Source of the DNA: Paracoccus haematequi
Lineage (GTDB): Bacteria > Pseudomonadota > Alphaproteobacteria > Rhodobacterales > Rhodobacteraceae
Assembly: GCF_900631945.1 (NCBI RefSeq)
Contig: NZ_UZWE01000029.1
Span: 1 to 64,000, forward strand
Direction of reading: 5' to 3'
DNA: 64,000 bases
Position 1 is the stretch's first letter. The number at the start of each line of letters is the position of its first letter. The translations under genes were made by a program, and so were the position numbers. Positions 33,074 to 43,668 of the stretch are shown here, piece by piece. A model generated the notes under the pieces. It did no database searches and had not been told where the DNA came from. It was given only the letters and a program-made list of their open reading frames with translations.

Positions 33074-34569
33074 CCCAGGCCCTGCGCGCGTCGCCCCTGC
33101 GCCCGGCCTCACCCGCGCCGCATGTCGTCATCATCGGCGGCGGCGCCAGCGGCGTCCTCATGGCCGCGCACCTGCTGTCGCGGCCTGGCGCGCGCCTGCG
33201 CGTCACCCTGGTCGAGGGGCGGAACATGCTGGGTTGCGGCATCGCCTATTCCACCGACGATCCGCAGCATCTGCTGAATACCCGCGTCCAGAACATGAGC
33301 GCCTTCCCGGACGATCCCGACCATTTCCGCCGCTGGCTGGAATCGCATCGCACAGCGGCCGGGGACGCGGTGGACGGGGATGGCGCGGCGACGGCGGCAT
33401 CCTTTGTCAGCCGCCCGACCTATGGCGCCTATCTGGCAAGCCTGCTGGCGCCCTGGCTGTCCGGGGCGGGTGCGGGGGCGTCGCGGCTGTCCTGCATCCG
33501 CCAGACCTGCCTGCGGATCGGCGGCGGCGGGGCGCTTCTGACGGTGCATCTGGACAACGGGCGCAGGCTGCTGGCCGACCAGGTGGTCCTGGCGACGGGC
33601 CATGTCCTGCCCGAACCCGATCCTGCGGGCATCCTGTCGGGCGCATGGCAGCCGCTGGGCGACCTGGATCCCGACGGCCGGGTCATCATCATCGGCACCG
33701 GCCTGTCGATGGTCGACCAGGTGCTGTCGCTGATGAACCGCAACCATCGTGGAGAGATCCTGGCCCTGTCCCGACGCGGGTTGATCCCGCGCCGCCACGC
33801 CGCCGCCATCCCCCTGCCGATCGCGGCCGAGGACGTGCCCCTGGGGGCCAGGGCCAGCGTCCTGTTCCGCTGGGCGCGTGGCTTGGCCCGGCAGGCGGCG
33901 CGGGACGGCGGCGGCTGGCGCGATGCCGTCGACGGCATCCGCCCCCATGTGCGCCGCTTGTGGGCCTCGCTGCCCTTGGCGGAACGGGCGCGCTTCCTGC
34001 GCCATGCCGCGCCCTGGTGGGACATCCATCGCCACCGGATGCCGCCGCAATCGGCGGACCGGATCGCGGACGCCCTGGCCTCGGGGCAGTTGCGGCTGAT
34101 CCGGGGCCGCTTCGCGGGCGCGGACCGTGGCCCGGACGGCGGGCTTGTGGCGCGGATCGCCCAGCCCGGCGGCGCGGCGCGCGAGATCCGGGCCTGCCGG
34201 ATCATCGATTGCCGGGGGATCCTGCGCGATCCCCGGCAACATGCCTCGCCCCTGGTCGCGGACCTGATCGCCAGCGGCCGCGCCCGGATCGACCCGATGG
34301 GAATCGGGCTGGACGTGTCGCCCGATTGCGCGGTGATCGACGCCGCCGGGATCCCCTCGACCCGGCTGCACGCCATCGGCCCGGCATCCCGCGCGGCCTT
34401 CTGGGAAATCACCGCCATCCCCGACATCCGCGAACAGACCACGGCCCTGGCCCGGCGGATCGAGGCCTTGACCCCCGTGACGCCCCGGCCGGGTTACGGC
34501 GCCGACACGGACTGGGCAATGGCTACATGCAGGGCGAGCGTCCCTTCAGGACCAGAATGCAGGTCATGA
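33070..34569 (+). CDS. FAD/NAD(P)-binding flavoprotein (NAD_binding_9/YdhS-like)
   Basis: A 499-residue protein with an N-terminal dinucleotide fold VVIIGGGASGVLMAAHLL (about residues 19-36), the family motif GCGIAYSTDDPQHLLNTRVQNMSAF, a second nucleotide site VIIIGTGLSMVDQVLSL near 215 and the closing SRAAFWEITAIPDIREQ. This matches the YdhS/HI0933-like group of uncharacterised oxidoreductases often found near sulfur or siderophore genes. GGAGG sits ahead of ATG 33070; ATG 33052 in frame is a less likely start. Its 3' end overlaps the convergent aconitase gene by six bases. Confidence 0.8.
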   Translation: MTQALRASPLRPASPAPHVVIIGGGASGVLMAAHLLSRPGARLRVTLVEGRNMLGCGIAYSTDDPQHLLNTRVQNMSAFPDDPDHFRRWLESHRTAAGDAVDGDGAATAASFVSRPTYGAYLASLLAPWLSGAGAGASRLSCIRQTCLRIGGGGALLTVHLDNGRRLLADQVVLATGHVLPEPDPAGILSGAWQPLGDLDPDGRVIIIGTGLSMVDQVLSLMNRNHRGEILALSRRGLIPRRHAAAIPLPIAAEDVPLGARASVLFRWARGLARQAARDGGGWRDAVDGIRPHVRRLWASLPLAERARFLRHAAPWWDIHRHRMPPQSADRIADALASGQLRLIRGRFAGADRGPDGGLVARIAQPGGAAREIRACRIIDCRGILRDPRQHASPLVADLIASGRARIDPMGIGLDVSPDCAVIDAAGIPSTRLHAIGPASRAAFWEITAIPDIREQTTALARRIEALTPVTPRPGYGADTDWAMATCRASVPSGPECRS

Positions 34570-37137
34570 TTTCCCGCCAGGCACGTCCGCGCCTTGCGTG
34601 ACCCGATCCAGGATCAGCGGCATCAGCCCGCCCTGCGCCAGGGTCTCGACCTCCAGGCTGGTCTCGATCGCGGCAGCGGCGTCCATCGTCTGAACCGCGC
34701 CCGAGGCCCGGCGCAGCGTCACGCGCACAGGCGCGCGCGGCGACAGGCGGGCGGGATCCAGGTCCAGCTCGATCCGGTCCCGCGCTGTCAGGGCCAGCGA
34801 CTGCGGGGTGACGCCATCGGGCAGGCGCAGCGGCAGGATGCCCATGCCGATCAGGTTCGACCGATGGATCCGCTCGAACCCCACGGCAAGCACCGCGCGG
34901 GTGCCCAGCAGCGCCGCGCCCTTGGCGGCCCAGTCGCGCGACGACCCCATGCCATAGCGTTCGCCCGCGACGATCACCACCGGGACGCCCTGGGCGCGAT
35001 ACAGGTCCGCCGCCTGCCACAAGGGCAGGACCGCGCCGTCGGGCAGGACGGTGCTGCCGGGCGGGATCTCCGGGGCCAGCAGGTTCCGAACCGACCTGTT
35101 GGTGAACAGCCCGCGCAGCATGGCCTCCCAGTTCCCGCGCCGGGACGAGAACACGTTCAGGTCGTTCTCTGGGTCGCCCCGTTCGATCAGATAGCGCCCG
35201 GCCTCGCCCCCTTTCGGAATGGCCCCTGCGGGAGAGATGTGGTCGGTGGTGATGTCGTCGCCCAGGACCAGGATCGGGGCGGCGCTGATCCGGGTGTCTC
35301 GCGGCGCGGGAAAGGCCGCGAAAGGCGGGCGGCGGATATAGGTCGATGCCGGATCCCAGGGGAACAGCGGCGTGGCGGGCGCGTCGAGGTCGCGCCACAG
35401 CCGGCTGGCCTCGGCCTGGTCATAGGCGGCGGCGTAATCGGCGCTGTCCTGCGCCAGGGCCAGCGCCGCGTCGATGTCCGCCCCCGTGGGCCACAGGTCG
35501 GACAGCCGGACGCCGGGCGCGATGTCGTCATGCAGGATGTCGCGTTCCACGTCCCCCGCCAGGGCGAAGGCCACCACCAGGGGGGGCGAGGCCAGGAACC
35601 CGGCCTCAAGCTGCGGATGGACCCGGCCCGGAAAGTTGCGGTTGCCCGACAGGACGGCGACCTGCAACCGGCCGTCCGCCTGCGCCCGAACCGCGCTGTC
35701 GGGCAGCGGGCCGGAATTGCCGATGCAGGTGGTGCAGCCATAGCCGACGATGCCGAAGCCCACCGCCTCCAGATCCTCAAGCAGCCCGGTGCGGCGCAGA
35801 TACCGTTCGGCGGTGGGCGATCCCGGCGCCAGCGAGGTCTTGACATGCGCGGGCGGGCGCAGCCCCAGGGCGCGGGCCTTGCGCGCGACCAGCCCGGCGG
35901 CGACCAGCAGACGCGGATCGCTGGTATTGGTGCAACTGGTGATCGCGGCGATGGCGACGGCGCCGTCCGGGGCCTCGCCCCGCGGCGCGGGCCGGGGCGC
36001 GCCGCGCAGCACATGGGTGGCCTGGGCGGTGGCCGAGGCCGCGATGCGGTCCTGGGGACGGCGGGGACCGGCGACACTGACCTGGACCTGGGCCAGATCC
36101 AGGTCCAGCGTGTCGGTGAACACCGGGGTTTCACCAGGGTCGAACCACAGCCCCTGGCGGCGGCAATACCCCTCGACCAGGGCGCAATGATCGGCGCTGC
36201 GCCCGGTCTGGCGCAGATAGGCGATGGTCGCGCCGTCGACGGGAAAGAACCCGGAATTGGCCCCGAATTCTGGCGTCATGTTGGCGATCACCGCCCGGTC
36301 GCCCGCCGACAGCGTGGCAACCCCCGGCCCGAAGAATTCCACGAAGCGGTCCGCCAGATCCACGCGCCGCAGCCGTTCCGTCACGGTCAGCGCCAGATCG
36401 GTGGCCGTCACCCCATCCGGCAGGCGTCCGGTCAGCCGCACGCCCACCACATCCGGGACGCGCAGCATCACCGGCATCCCGAAGAAGACGCTTTCCGCCT
36501 CGATCCCGCCGACGCCCCAGGCCAGGACGCCGATGCCGTTGATCATCGGCGTGTGGCTGTCGGTGCCGATCAGCGTGTCGGGCATCATCCAGCCGTCGCG
36601 GGTGGTCACGACGGTGGCCAGCCGTTCCAGGTTCAGCGTGTGCATGATGCCGGTGCCGGGCGGATGGACGCGGAAATTCGACAGCGCGTTCGTGGCCCAT
36701 TTCATGAAGCGATACCGCTCGGCGTTGCGGCGGTATTCGTTTTCGATGTTGCGGGCCATCGCGCCGGGGGCGGCCCAGGTATCGACCGCCAGCGAATGGT
36801 CGGTCGAGACATCGACCGGCAGCACCGGGTTCAGCAGCGCGGGGTCGTGGCCCGCCTCGGCCAGGGCCGACCGCATGGCGGCGATGTCCACCAGGGCGGG
36901 GCCGCAGGTGGTGTCGTGCATCAGCACGCGGCCCGGCAGAAAGGCGATCTCGGCCGTGCTGCGCCCGTGGTCCAGCCAGGACAGGATCGCGGCCCGCCCG
37001 CCCTTGGCGTCGCCGCCGCTGCGCAGCACGTTTTCCAGCAGCAGGCGATGGACATGCGGCAGGCGCGGCAACGCGGGACCGGCGGCCGCCGGCAGGTCGA
37101 TGATCCTGTATCCGTCATGGGTCGCGGCAAATTGCAT
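34564..37137 (-). CDS. Aconitase-family hydratase (AcnA/AcnD type) linked to a tricarboxylate transporter
   Basis: An 857-residue aconitase-superfamily enzyme. Three 4Fe-4S cysteines are seen: one in ITSCTNTSDPR and two in YGCTTCIGNSG; active-site segments LIGTDSHTPMINGIG and GERYGMGSSRDWAAKG are present. It follows a GntR gene and a TctCBA-type transporter, so it is probably a dedicated enzyme for an imported tricarboxylate (citrate, aconitate, tricarballylate or methylcitrate) and not the housekeeping aconitase. AcnA and AcnD cannot be told apart here; no prpF is adjacent. A palindrome lies just upstream of its start. Confidence 0.85.
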   Translation of the reverse strand: MQFAATHDGYRIIDLPAAAGPALPRLPHVHRLLLENVLRSGGDAKGGRAAILSWLDHGRSTAEIAFLPGRVLMHDTTCGPALVDIAAMRSALAEAGHDPALLNPVLPVDVSTDHSLAVDTWAAPGAMARNIENEYRRNAERYRFMKWATNALSNFRVHPPGTGIMHTLNLERLATVVTTRDGWMMPDTLIGTDSHTPMINGIGVLAWGVGGIEAESVFFGMPVMLRVPDVVGVRLTGRLPDGVTATDLALTVTERLRRVDLADRFVEFFGPGVATLSAGDRAVIANMTPEFGANSGFFPVDGATIAYLRQTGRSADHCALVEGYCRRQGLWFDPGETPVFTDTLDLDLAQVQVSVAGPRRPQDRIAASATAQATHVLRGAPRPAPRGEAPDGAVAIAAITSCTNTSDPRLLVAAGLVARKARALGLRPPAHVKTSLAPGSPTAERYLRRTGLLEDLEAVGFGIVGYGCTTCIGNSGPLPDSAVRAQADGRLQVAVLSGNRNFPGRVHPQLEAGFLASPPLVVAFALAGDVERDILHDDIAPGVRLSDLWPTGADIDAALALAQDSADYAAAYDQAEASRLWRDLDAPATPLFPWDPASTYIRRPPFAAFPAPRDTRISAAPILVLGDDITTDHISPAGAIPKGGEAGRYLIERGDPENDLNVFSSRRGNWEAMLRGLFTNRSVRNLLAPEIPPGSTVLPDGAVLPLWQAADLYRAQGVPVVIVAGERYGMGSSRDWAAKGAALLGTRAVLAVGFERIHRSNLIGMGILPLRLPDGVTPQSLALTARDRIELDLDPARLSPRAPVRVTLRRASGAVQTMDAAAAIETSLEVETLAQGGLMPLILDRVTQGADVPGGKS

Positions 37138-37161
37138 GATGATCCCCCCGCTGGCCGCAGG

Positions 37162-37189
37162 ATAGCATTATTTCATCATGAAATGCAAT
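37162..37189 (-). promoter_or_regulatory. Candidate operator upstream of the aconitase gene
   Basis: Contains a 15 bp palindrome ATTTCATCATGAAAT (37170-37184, centre C). Read on the minus strand, it includes TTGCATTT and TGCTAT, the same two elements found upstream of tctC at 41176-41193. The distance between ATAGCA and AAATGCAAT is 19 bases here versus 9 there, a difference of exactly one helical turn. Likely bound by the GntR protein encoded next to it. Confidence 0.45.
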
Positions 37190-38061
37190 CAAGCAAACAT
37201 CGCCGTCTTGATCGCCGCCGCTTCGCGGATATGGCGGTACAGGAACGTGGCGGCGGCCTGCATGTCGCGTTCCTCGATCAGGTCCAGGATGCGCAGATGC
37301 TCGCGGCATTGCTGCGGCATCCGGCTGCGGTCGTGGGTGATGCTGTATTCCATCAGCCGCCGCACCCGGTTCACGCGGCGCACGGCGTCCAGGAAGAAAT
37401 CGTTGTTGGCGCAGGTCATCAGCATTTCGTGGAATTCGACGTTGGTGCCGAAGACCTTCTGGGGCCTGTCGCGGCCATAGCTTTCCAGCAGCGCCTGCTG
37501 ATGGCGGCGGGCGGCGGCGAAGGCATCCCGGTCGATGCGGAAGCTGGGCAGCAGCAGGGCCTGCATCTCGGTCGCGGCGCGGAACTGGTAGGCGTCGGCA
37601 TAGGCCTTGCGCGAGGTCAGGATTTCCCGGAACTCCCAGCCGTTGCCCGGCAGCCGTTCGATCCAGCCTTCGTCCGCGATCCGCCGCAGCACCCGCAGCA
37701 GGCGGCCGCGGGTGACGCCGTAAAGCCGGATCAGCTCGTTCTCGCTTTGCCGGTCGGGCAGCGCGCCCGCCAGCCGGTCGGCAGCGATGCGGTCATACAG
37801 AACGTCGTCGCCCTCGGCGTCGGTGTCCAGCCGGGGGATCCGGTCGGCGTCGCAGGCCAGGAAGAAGCCACGATTGGGTGTCGCCTCGACGATGCCCATG
37901 TCTTGCAGCTTCTTCAGCGCGCTGACGATGGGCTGACGAGAGACCTTGAAGCTGTCGGCCAGGGCCTGGGCGGGCAGGTGCTGGCCCGCCTTCATGTCCA
38001 ACTGCCGGGCGTGGTCGACGATTCGGGCCATGATCTGGGGGGAAAGGCTGGCACGGGCCAT
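37189..38061 (-). CDS. GntR-family regulator with two winged-helix segments and an FCD domain
   Basis: A 290-residue protein. Residues about 1-70 form a GntR winged helix (ALADSFKVSRQPIVSALKKLQDMGIVEATPNRGFFL). Residues about 88-150 look like a second one (ENELIRLYGVTRGRLLRVLRRIADEGWIERLPGNGWEF). The C-terminal FCD domain has NVEFHEMLMTCANNDFFL and the metal-site His in CREHLRILDLIEERD and LYRHIREA. Normal FadR-type proteins have only the first. It sits between the transporter and aconitase genes and probably senses a tricarboxylate. Confidence 0.82.
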   Translation of the reverse strand: MARASLSPQIMARIVDHARQLDMKAGQHLPAQALADSFKVSRQPIVSALKKLQDMGIVEATPNRGFFLACDADRIPRLDTDAEGDDVLYDRIAADRLAGALPDRQSENELIRLYGVTRGRLLRVLRRIADEGWIERLPGNGWEFREILTSRKAYADAYQFRAATEMQALLLPSFRIDRDAFAAARRHQQALLESYGRDRPQKVFGTNVEFHEMLMTCANNDFFLDAVRRVNRVRRLMEYSITHDRSRMPQQCREHLRILDLIEERDMQAAATFLYRHIREAAAIKTAMFA

Positions 38062-38117
38062 GGAACCTCCGGCAGGAAGGCGGGCGGCGCGGCCCTGAGA
38101 CCGCGCCGTCCGGAACG

Positions 38118-39617
<1,500 letters not shown>

Positions 39618-39629
39618 AGCCGCCCCCGG

Positions 39630-40100
39630 TCAGAACAGCCGCTCGACCGGGCCCATCGGCAGGGACAGGGTCAGCAGCTTGTTGAACAGCAGGAAAATCC
39701 CGCTCGCCAGGATCAGCCCCAGGGCCAGGTCGGCCGCCCAGGCCCGGCGCCCGAAGGCCCGCGCGGTGAAGACGAACAGCAGCGTCGATCCGGCGATGAA
39801 GCCCGCCCCCAGCCAGATCGCGGCGATCAGGCTGCCCAGCCCCAGGGCCACCCAGCCCACCGCTGTCCAGTCGGTCGGGCCGGGATCGTCCTGCCAGCGG
39901 AAGGCGGCGATCAGGTGCCCCGCCCCCATGACCGCCAGGAACAGCGCCACGAAATAGGATGCCGCATCCGCGCCCATCCCGTAGGTGGCGCGGATCTGCA
40001 TGGCGCTGGCGTCGCGCCAGGTGATGAAGGCCATGGCAAACAAGGCGATGCCGATGGCAAGCGTGGGTCTGTGCAGACCCCGTGCGGTCGATGTGGTCAC
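39630..40100 (-). CDS. tctB: Tripartite tricarboxylate transporter, small permease TctB
   Basis: A 156-residue membrane protein with four predicted helices, typical of TctB, ending in [14 protein letters not shown]. The start codon is GTG at 40100. Positioned between tctC and tctA as in other TTT operons. Confidence 0.88.
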   Translation of the reverse strand: MTTSTARGLHRPTLAIGIALFAMAFITWRDASAMQIRATYGMGADAASYFVALFLAVMGAGHLIAAFRWQDDPGPTDWTAVGWVALGLGSLIAAIWLGAGFIAGSTLLFVFTARAFGRRAWAADLALGLILASGIFLLFNKLLTLSLPMGPVERLF

Positions 40101-40155
40101 GGACGTTCCCCCGATGGGTCAAGGACGCGGGGACCGGCAAGGCCCCCGCCTCGGG

Positions 40156-41127
40156 TCACTCAACCAGGCCGATCGAGGTCAGGATGGCCCTGACCCGCTC
40201 GGTTTCGGCTGCCAGGAAGGCGGCGAACTCGTCCGAGGGCGCGTAATAGTTCGACCACCCGCGCGCCTTCAGCAAATCCTGCCATTCGGGCGATTCCACC
40301 GTCTTGGCGATGGCGGCTTCCAGGGCGGCCTTATCGGCGTCGCTGATGCCCGGCCCGGCGAAGATGCCGCGCCAGTTCACCAGTTCGATGTCGATGCCCT
40401 GGGCCTTCAGCGGCTGGGCGGCGATGCCCTCGATCGGTTCGGGATAGGAGATCGCGAGGGCGCGCAGGTCGCCCGATTCGATCTGTCCCTGCCATTCGCC
40501 ATAGCCGGAAACGCCCGCCGTGACCTGCCCGCCCAGCATCGCGGCCAGGGCCTCGCCGCCGCCGGAATAGGCGACATAGTTCACCTTGGCCGGATCCTGC
40601 CCCGCCGCCTGCGTGACCAGGGCCGACAGCATGTGGTCGGCGCCGCCCGCCGATCCGCCCGCCCAGATGGTGTGTTCGACATCGCCCTTGATGCCCTCCA
40701 TCAGGTCCGCCATCGTCTGATAGGGCGATGCCTTCGGCACCACGATCACCAGCGGATCGCCGGTCAGCCGGGCAAGGGGGGTGACGGCGGTCAGGTCATA
40801 GGGCGCCTTGTTGGTCAGGATGGCGCCGACCAGGGTGATGCCGCCGACCAGAAGCTGGTTGGGGCTGCCTTCCGCCCCCTGGACGAATTGCGCCAGGCCC
40901 ACCGTGCCGCCCGCGCCGGGGACGTTGATCACCTGCACGCTGCGCGCGTTGCCGGTTTCCATCATCACCTGTTGCAGGGACCGGGCGGCGGCGTCCCAAC
41001 CGCCGCCCGCGCCCGCTGGGGCGGTGATGGTCAGTTCCAGATCCTGCGCCATGGACGCGGGGGACGACAAGGCGGCACCGGCCGCGACCAGCCATCCGGC
41101 CGCCAGCCGGGAACGAAAGAATGTCAT
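40156..41127 (-). CDS. tctC: Tripartite tricarboxylate transporter, substrate-binding protein TctC
   Basis: A 323-residue periplasmic binding protein with a signal peptide (cleavage near SMAQ-D, residue 28) and the Bug/TctC pattern ITAPAGAGGGWDAAARSLQQVM and NVPGAGGTVGLAQFVQG. ATG 41127 is preceded by GGGAGGAT. First gene of the operon; the linked aconitase implies a tricarboxylic acid ligand. Confidence 0.92.
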   Translation of the reverse strand: MTFFRSRLAAGWLVAAGAALSSPASMAQDLELTITAPAGAGGGWDAAARSLQQVMMETGNARSVQVINVPGAGGTVGLAQFVQGAEGSPNQLLVGGITLVGAILTNKAPYDLTAVTPLARLTGDPLVIVVPKASPYQTMADLMEGIKGDVEHTIWAGGSAGGADHMLSALVTQAAGQDPAKVNYVAYSGGGEALAAMLGGQVTAGVSGYGEWQGQIESGDLRALAISYPEPIEGIAAQPLKAQGIDIELVNWRGIFAGPGISDADKAALEAAIAKTVESPEWQDLLKARGWSNYYAPSDEFAAFLAAETERVRAILTSIGLVE

Positions 41128-41175
41128 TGTATCCTCCCTGATGTCGCTTTTGCGATCCGGGAAATGATGCACAAC

Positions 41176-41193
41176 ATAGCAATAAAATGCAAT
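41176..41193 (-). promoter_or_regulatory. Candidate operator upstream of tctC
   Basis: ATAGCA (41176-41181) and AAATGCAAT (41185-41193), nine bases apart start to start, match elements upstream of the aconitase gene (37162 and 37181). AT-rich against a GC-rich background. Likely the shared site of the double-HTH GntR regulator. Confidence 0.4.
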
Positions 41194-41306
41194 TCAATTT
41201 TCAGGGCGCGTCGGTCGTCGGGGGGCGTTCCCCGAAGGATAGCATTCGCCGGGTCGCTTTCCATCACAAAGCGACCCGGCCCTTTCGGATCGGCAGGAAA
41301 TGCCGC

Positions 41307-41750
41307 ATGACGGCGCGACCGTCCCCCGGATGCTGCACGCCCGATTCGACGCAGGCACCGCGCAACCCACCCTGGAGCTGGTCAACCGGGTCGAAACGCG
41401 CGGCCGACTGGTCCCAGACCGCAGAAGTCCACGAGGATCCGGCGGTCCTGCAAGCCGCGCTGCAAGGCTCGGGCCTGAAGCCGCTGGACGGGGTGGTGGC
41501 CGAACGCCCGGCCCGGATTACCCAGGGCGCGATCACCGACCGGCAGAAGGTGGCGCCGGTCAATGCCGCCCTGCACGGCAATTGGGAAGGCAACCGGATG
41601 GCCTTCAACACCGCCAGCGACCTGTCCCCGCCCGGAGCCGAGGGTGCCCTGCCCTTCCTGATGTATCCGCAGGGCCTGACCGGCCAGGGCCGTCTGGACG
41701 AGCCGGATCCCAAGGCTTTCGCCTATGAGATGACTGCGGCGGCGGTCTGA
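41307..41750 (+). pseudogene. Fragment of an unrecognised coding sequence
   Basis: The frame ending at 41750 encodes a convincing C-terminal stretch (about the last 100 residues, GAEGALPFLMYPQG near the end and AFAYEMTAAAV as the tail), whereas its first 40 residues look like out-of-frame sequence. The frame starting at 41300 instead gives a protein-like beginning (VPRMLHARFDAGTAQ, LELVNRVETRG) and then loses coding character. This pattern suggests a frameshifted or partly deleted gene. No ribosome binding site or family is recognised. If it is not a gene, 41128-41792 is intergenic. Confidence 0.35.
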
Positions 41751-41753
41751 TCC

Positions 41754-41787
41754 GATCCGGCGGGCGGTTCGCGCCGCCCGCCGGATC
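41754..41787. terminator. Perfect 14 bp hairpin, likely bidirectional terminator
   Basis: GATCCGGCGGGCGG (41754-41767) and CCGCCCGCCGGATC (41774-41787) pair without mismatch around the loop TTCGCG. It lies between two convergent coding ends, the fragment on plus and pcaF on minus. No long T-tract follows in either direction. Confidence 0.65.
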
Positions 41788-41792
41788 GTGCC

Positions 41793-42995
41793 CTAGACGC
41801 GCTCCAACGCGACCGCGATGCCTTGGCCAACGCCGATGCACATGGTCGACAGCGACCGTCTGCCGCCGGTGCGCGCCAGTTCCAGGGCGGCGGTGCCGGT
41901 GATGCGCGCGCCCGACATGCCCAAGGGGTGCCCAAGCGCGATGGCCCCGCCATTGGGGTTCACGCGCGGATCGTCGTCGGCGATGCCCAGATCGCGCAAC
42001 GTGGCAAGTCCCTGGCTGGCGAAGGCCTCGTTCAACTCGATCACGTCGAAATCGGCCTGGCTCAGCCCCAGCCGCGCCATCAGCTTTTTCGAGGCAGGCG
42101 CCGGGCCGAAGCCCATGATGCGCGGGGCCACCCCCGCCGTGGCCCCGCCCAGCACGCGGGCGATGGGCGTCAGCCCGTGCCGCCTCGCCGCCGCCTCGGA
42201 TGCGATGATCAGCGCCGCCGCCCCGTCGTTCACGCCCGAGGCATTGCCCGCCGTCACCGACCCGCCCTTGCGAAATGGCGCCTTCAGCGCGGCCAGGGCC
42301 TCCAACGTCGTTTCGCGCGGGTGTTCGTCGCGGTCTACGACCTTGGGATCGCCCTTGCGCTGCGGGATCTCGACCGGCGCGATTTCCTGCGCCAGACGGC
42401 CGTTCGCCTGCGCTGCCGCCGCCTTCTGCTGGGACCGCAGCGCGAAGGCGTCTTGGTCGGCCCGGCTGATGGAAAAATCTTCCGCGACATTTTCGGCGGT
42501 CTCGGGCATCGAATCGACGCCGTATCGCGCTTCCATGGCCGGATTGACGAAGCGCCAGCCGATGGTGGTGTCGTAAACGGCATTGCTGCGGCTGAAGGCG
42601 CTTTCGGCCTTGGGCATGACGAAGGGCGCGCGGGACATGGATTCGACCCCACCCGCGATCATCAGGTCCGCCTCGCCCGCCTTGATGGCGCGGGCGGCGG
42701 CGATCACCGCGTCCATGCCCGACCCGCACAGCCGGTTGATGGTGGTGCCCGGAACCTCGACCGGCAGGCCCGCCAGCAACAGCGACATGCGCGCGACGTT
42801 GCGGTTGTCCTCGCCCGCCTGGTTGGCGCAGCCCAGGATCACGTCATCGACGGCGGCCCAGTCCACGCCCGCGTTGCGCGCCATCAGCGCCCGCAGCGGG
42901 ATCGCGCCCAGGTCGTCGGCGCGGACCGATGACAGCGCGCCCGCGAAGCGGCCGATGGGCGTGCGGATATAGTCGCAGATATAAGCGTCGGTCAT
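41793..42995 (-). CDS. pcaF: 3-oxoadipyl-CoA thiolase PcaF
   Basis: Cleaves 3-oxoadipyl-CoA to succinyl-CoA and acetyl-CoA. The 400-residue protein has Cys90 in [11 protein letters not shown], the His of [16 protein letters not shown] and the Cys of [10 protein letters not shown]. It is closely similar along its whole length to the paa-operon thiolase at 3323-4528, so the two arose by duplication or exchange. The pcaI-pcaJ-pcaF order identifies it as the protocatechuate branch copy. Confidence 0.93.
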   Translation of the reverse strand: MTDAYICDYIRTPIGRFAGALSSVRADDLGAIPLRALMARNAGVDWAAVDDVILGCANQAGEDNRNVARMSLLLAGLPVEVPGTTINRLCGSGMDAVIAAARAIKAGEADLMIAGGVESMSRAPFVMPKAESAFSRSNAVYDTTIGWRFVNPAMEARYGVDSMPETAENVAEDFSISRADQDAFALRSQQKAAAAQANGRLAQEIAPVEIPQRKGDPKVVDRDEHPRETTLEALAALKAPFRKGGSVTAGNASGVNDGAAALIIASEAAARRHGLTPIARVLGGATAGVAPRIMGFGPAPASKKLMARLGLSQADFDVIELNEAFASQGLATLRDLGIADDDPRVNPNGGAIALGHPLGMSGARITGTAALELARTGGRRSLSTMCIGVGQGIAVALERV

Positions 42996-42996
42996 G

Positions 42997-43668
42997 TCAC
43001 ACCTCGGGGCAGGTCAGGTCGGCCACGCCGCCATCCAGATGCAGCGGCGCGCCGGTCAGGGATTGCAACTCCTCGAAGGACAGCGAGGGCAGCTTTTCGC
43101 GCAGCACGAAACGACCGTCCACGATGTCCACCACCGCAAGCGAGGTATAGACCCGCGTCACGCAGGCGACCCCGGTCAGCGGCAGGGTGCAGCGATCCAG
43201 CAGCTTCGGCTTGCCGTCCTTGGTGACGTGATCGGTGATGACGGCCACGCGTTTCGCGCCATGGACCAGATCCATCGCGCCGCCCACGGCGGGCACGCCC
43301 TTCGGCCCGGTGGACCAGTTCGCCAGATCGCCGGTCTGCGCAACCTGATAGGCGCCCAGGATCGCCACATCCAGATGCCCGCCGCGCACCATCGCGAAGC
43401 TGTCGGCATGGTGGAAAAAGGCGGTGCCGGGCTTCAGCGTCACCGCCTTCTTGCCCGCATTGATCAGATCCCAGTCCTCCTGGCCCGGCGCGGGGGCCTC
43501 GCCGAAGCCGAGGATGCCGTTTTCCGTGTGAAAGATCGCCTGCCGTCCCTTTGGCTGGAAGCGGGCGACCATCTCGGGGAAGCCGATGCCCAGATTTACA
43601 TAGGCGCCGTCATGGATGTCCTGCGCCGCGCGCCAGGCGATCTGGGCGTTGGTCAGCTTGCCGGTCAT
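42997..43668 (-). CDS. pcaJ: 3-oxoadipate CoA-transferase subunit B
   Basis: A 223-residue family I CoA-transferase beta subunit with the catalytic Glu in HTENGILGFG (about residue 49) and GGAMDLVHGAKRV typical of this class. Transfers CoA from succinyl-CoA to 3-oxoadipate together with PcaI. Overlaps pcaI by four bases. Confidence 0.93.
   Translation of the reverse strand: MTGKLTNAQIAWRAAQDIHDGAYVNLGIGFPEMVARFQPKGRQAIFHTENGILGFGEAPAPGQEDWDLINAGKKAVTLKPGTAFFHHADSFAMVRGGHLDVAILGAYQVAQTGDLANWSTGPKGVPAVGGAMDLVHGAKRVAVITDHVTKDGKPKLLDRCTLPLTGVACVTRVYTSLAVVDIVDGRFVLREKLPSLSFEELQSLTGAPLHLDGGVADLTCPEV

Noticed and set aside
41300..41728. A complete gene in the frame starting at ATG 41300
   Set aside because: Only the first 35 or so residues look protein-like; the remainder is Gly/Arg/Pro-rich out-of-frame sequence, while the convincing C-terminus is in another frame.
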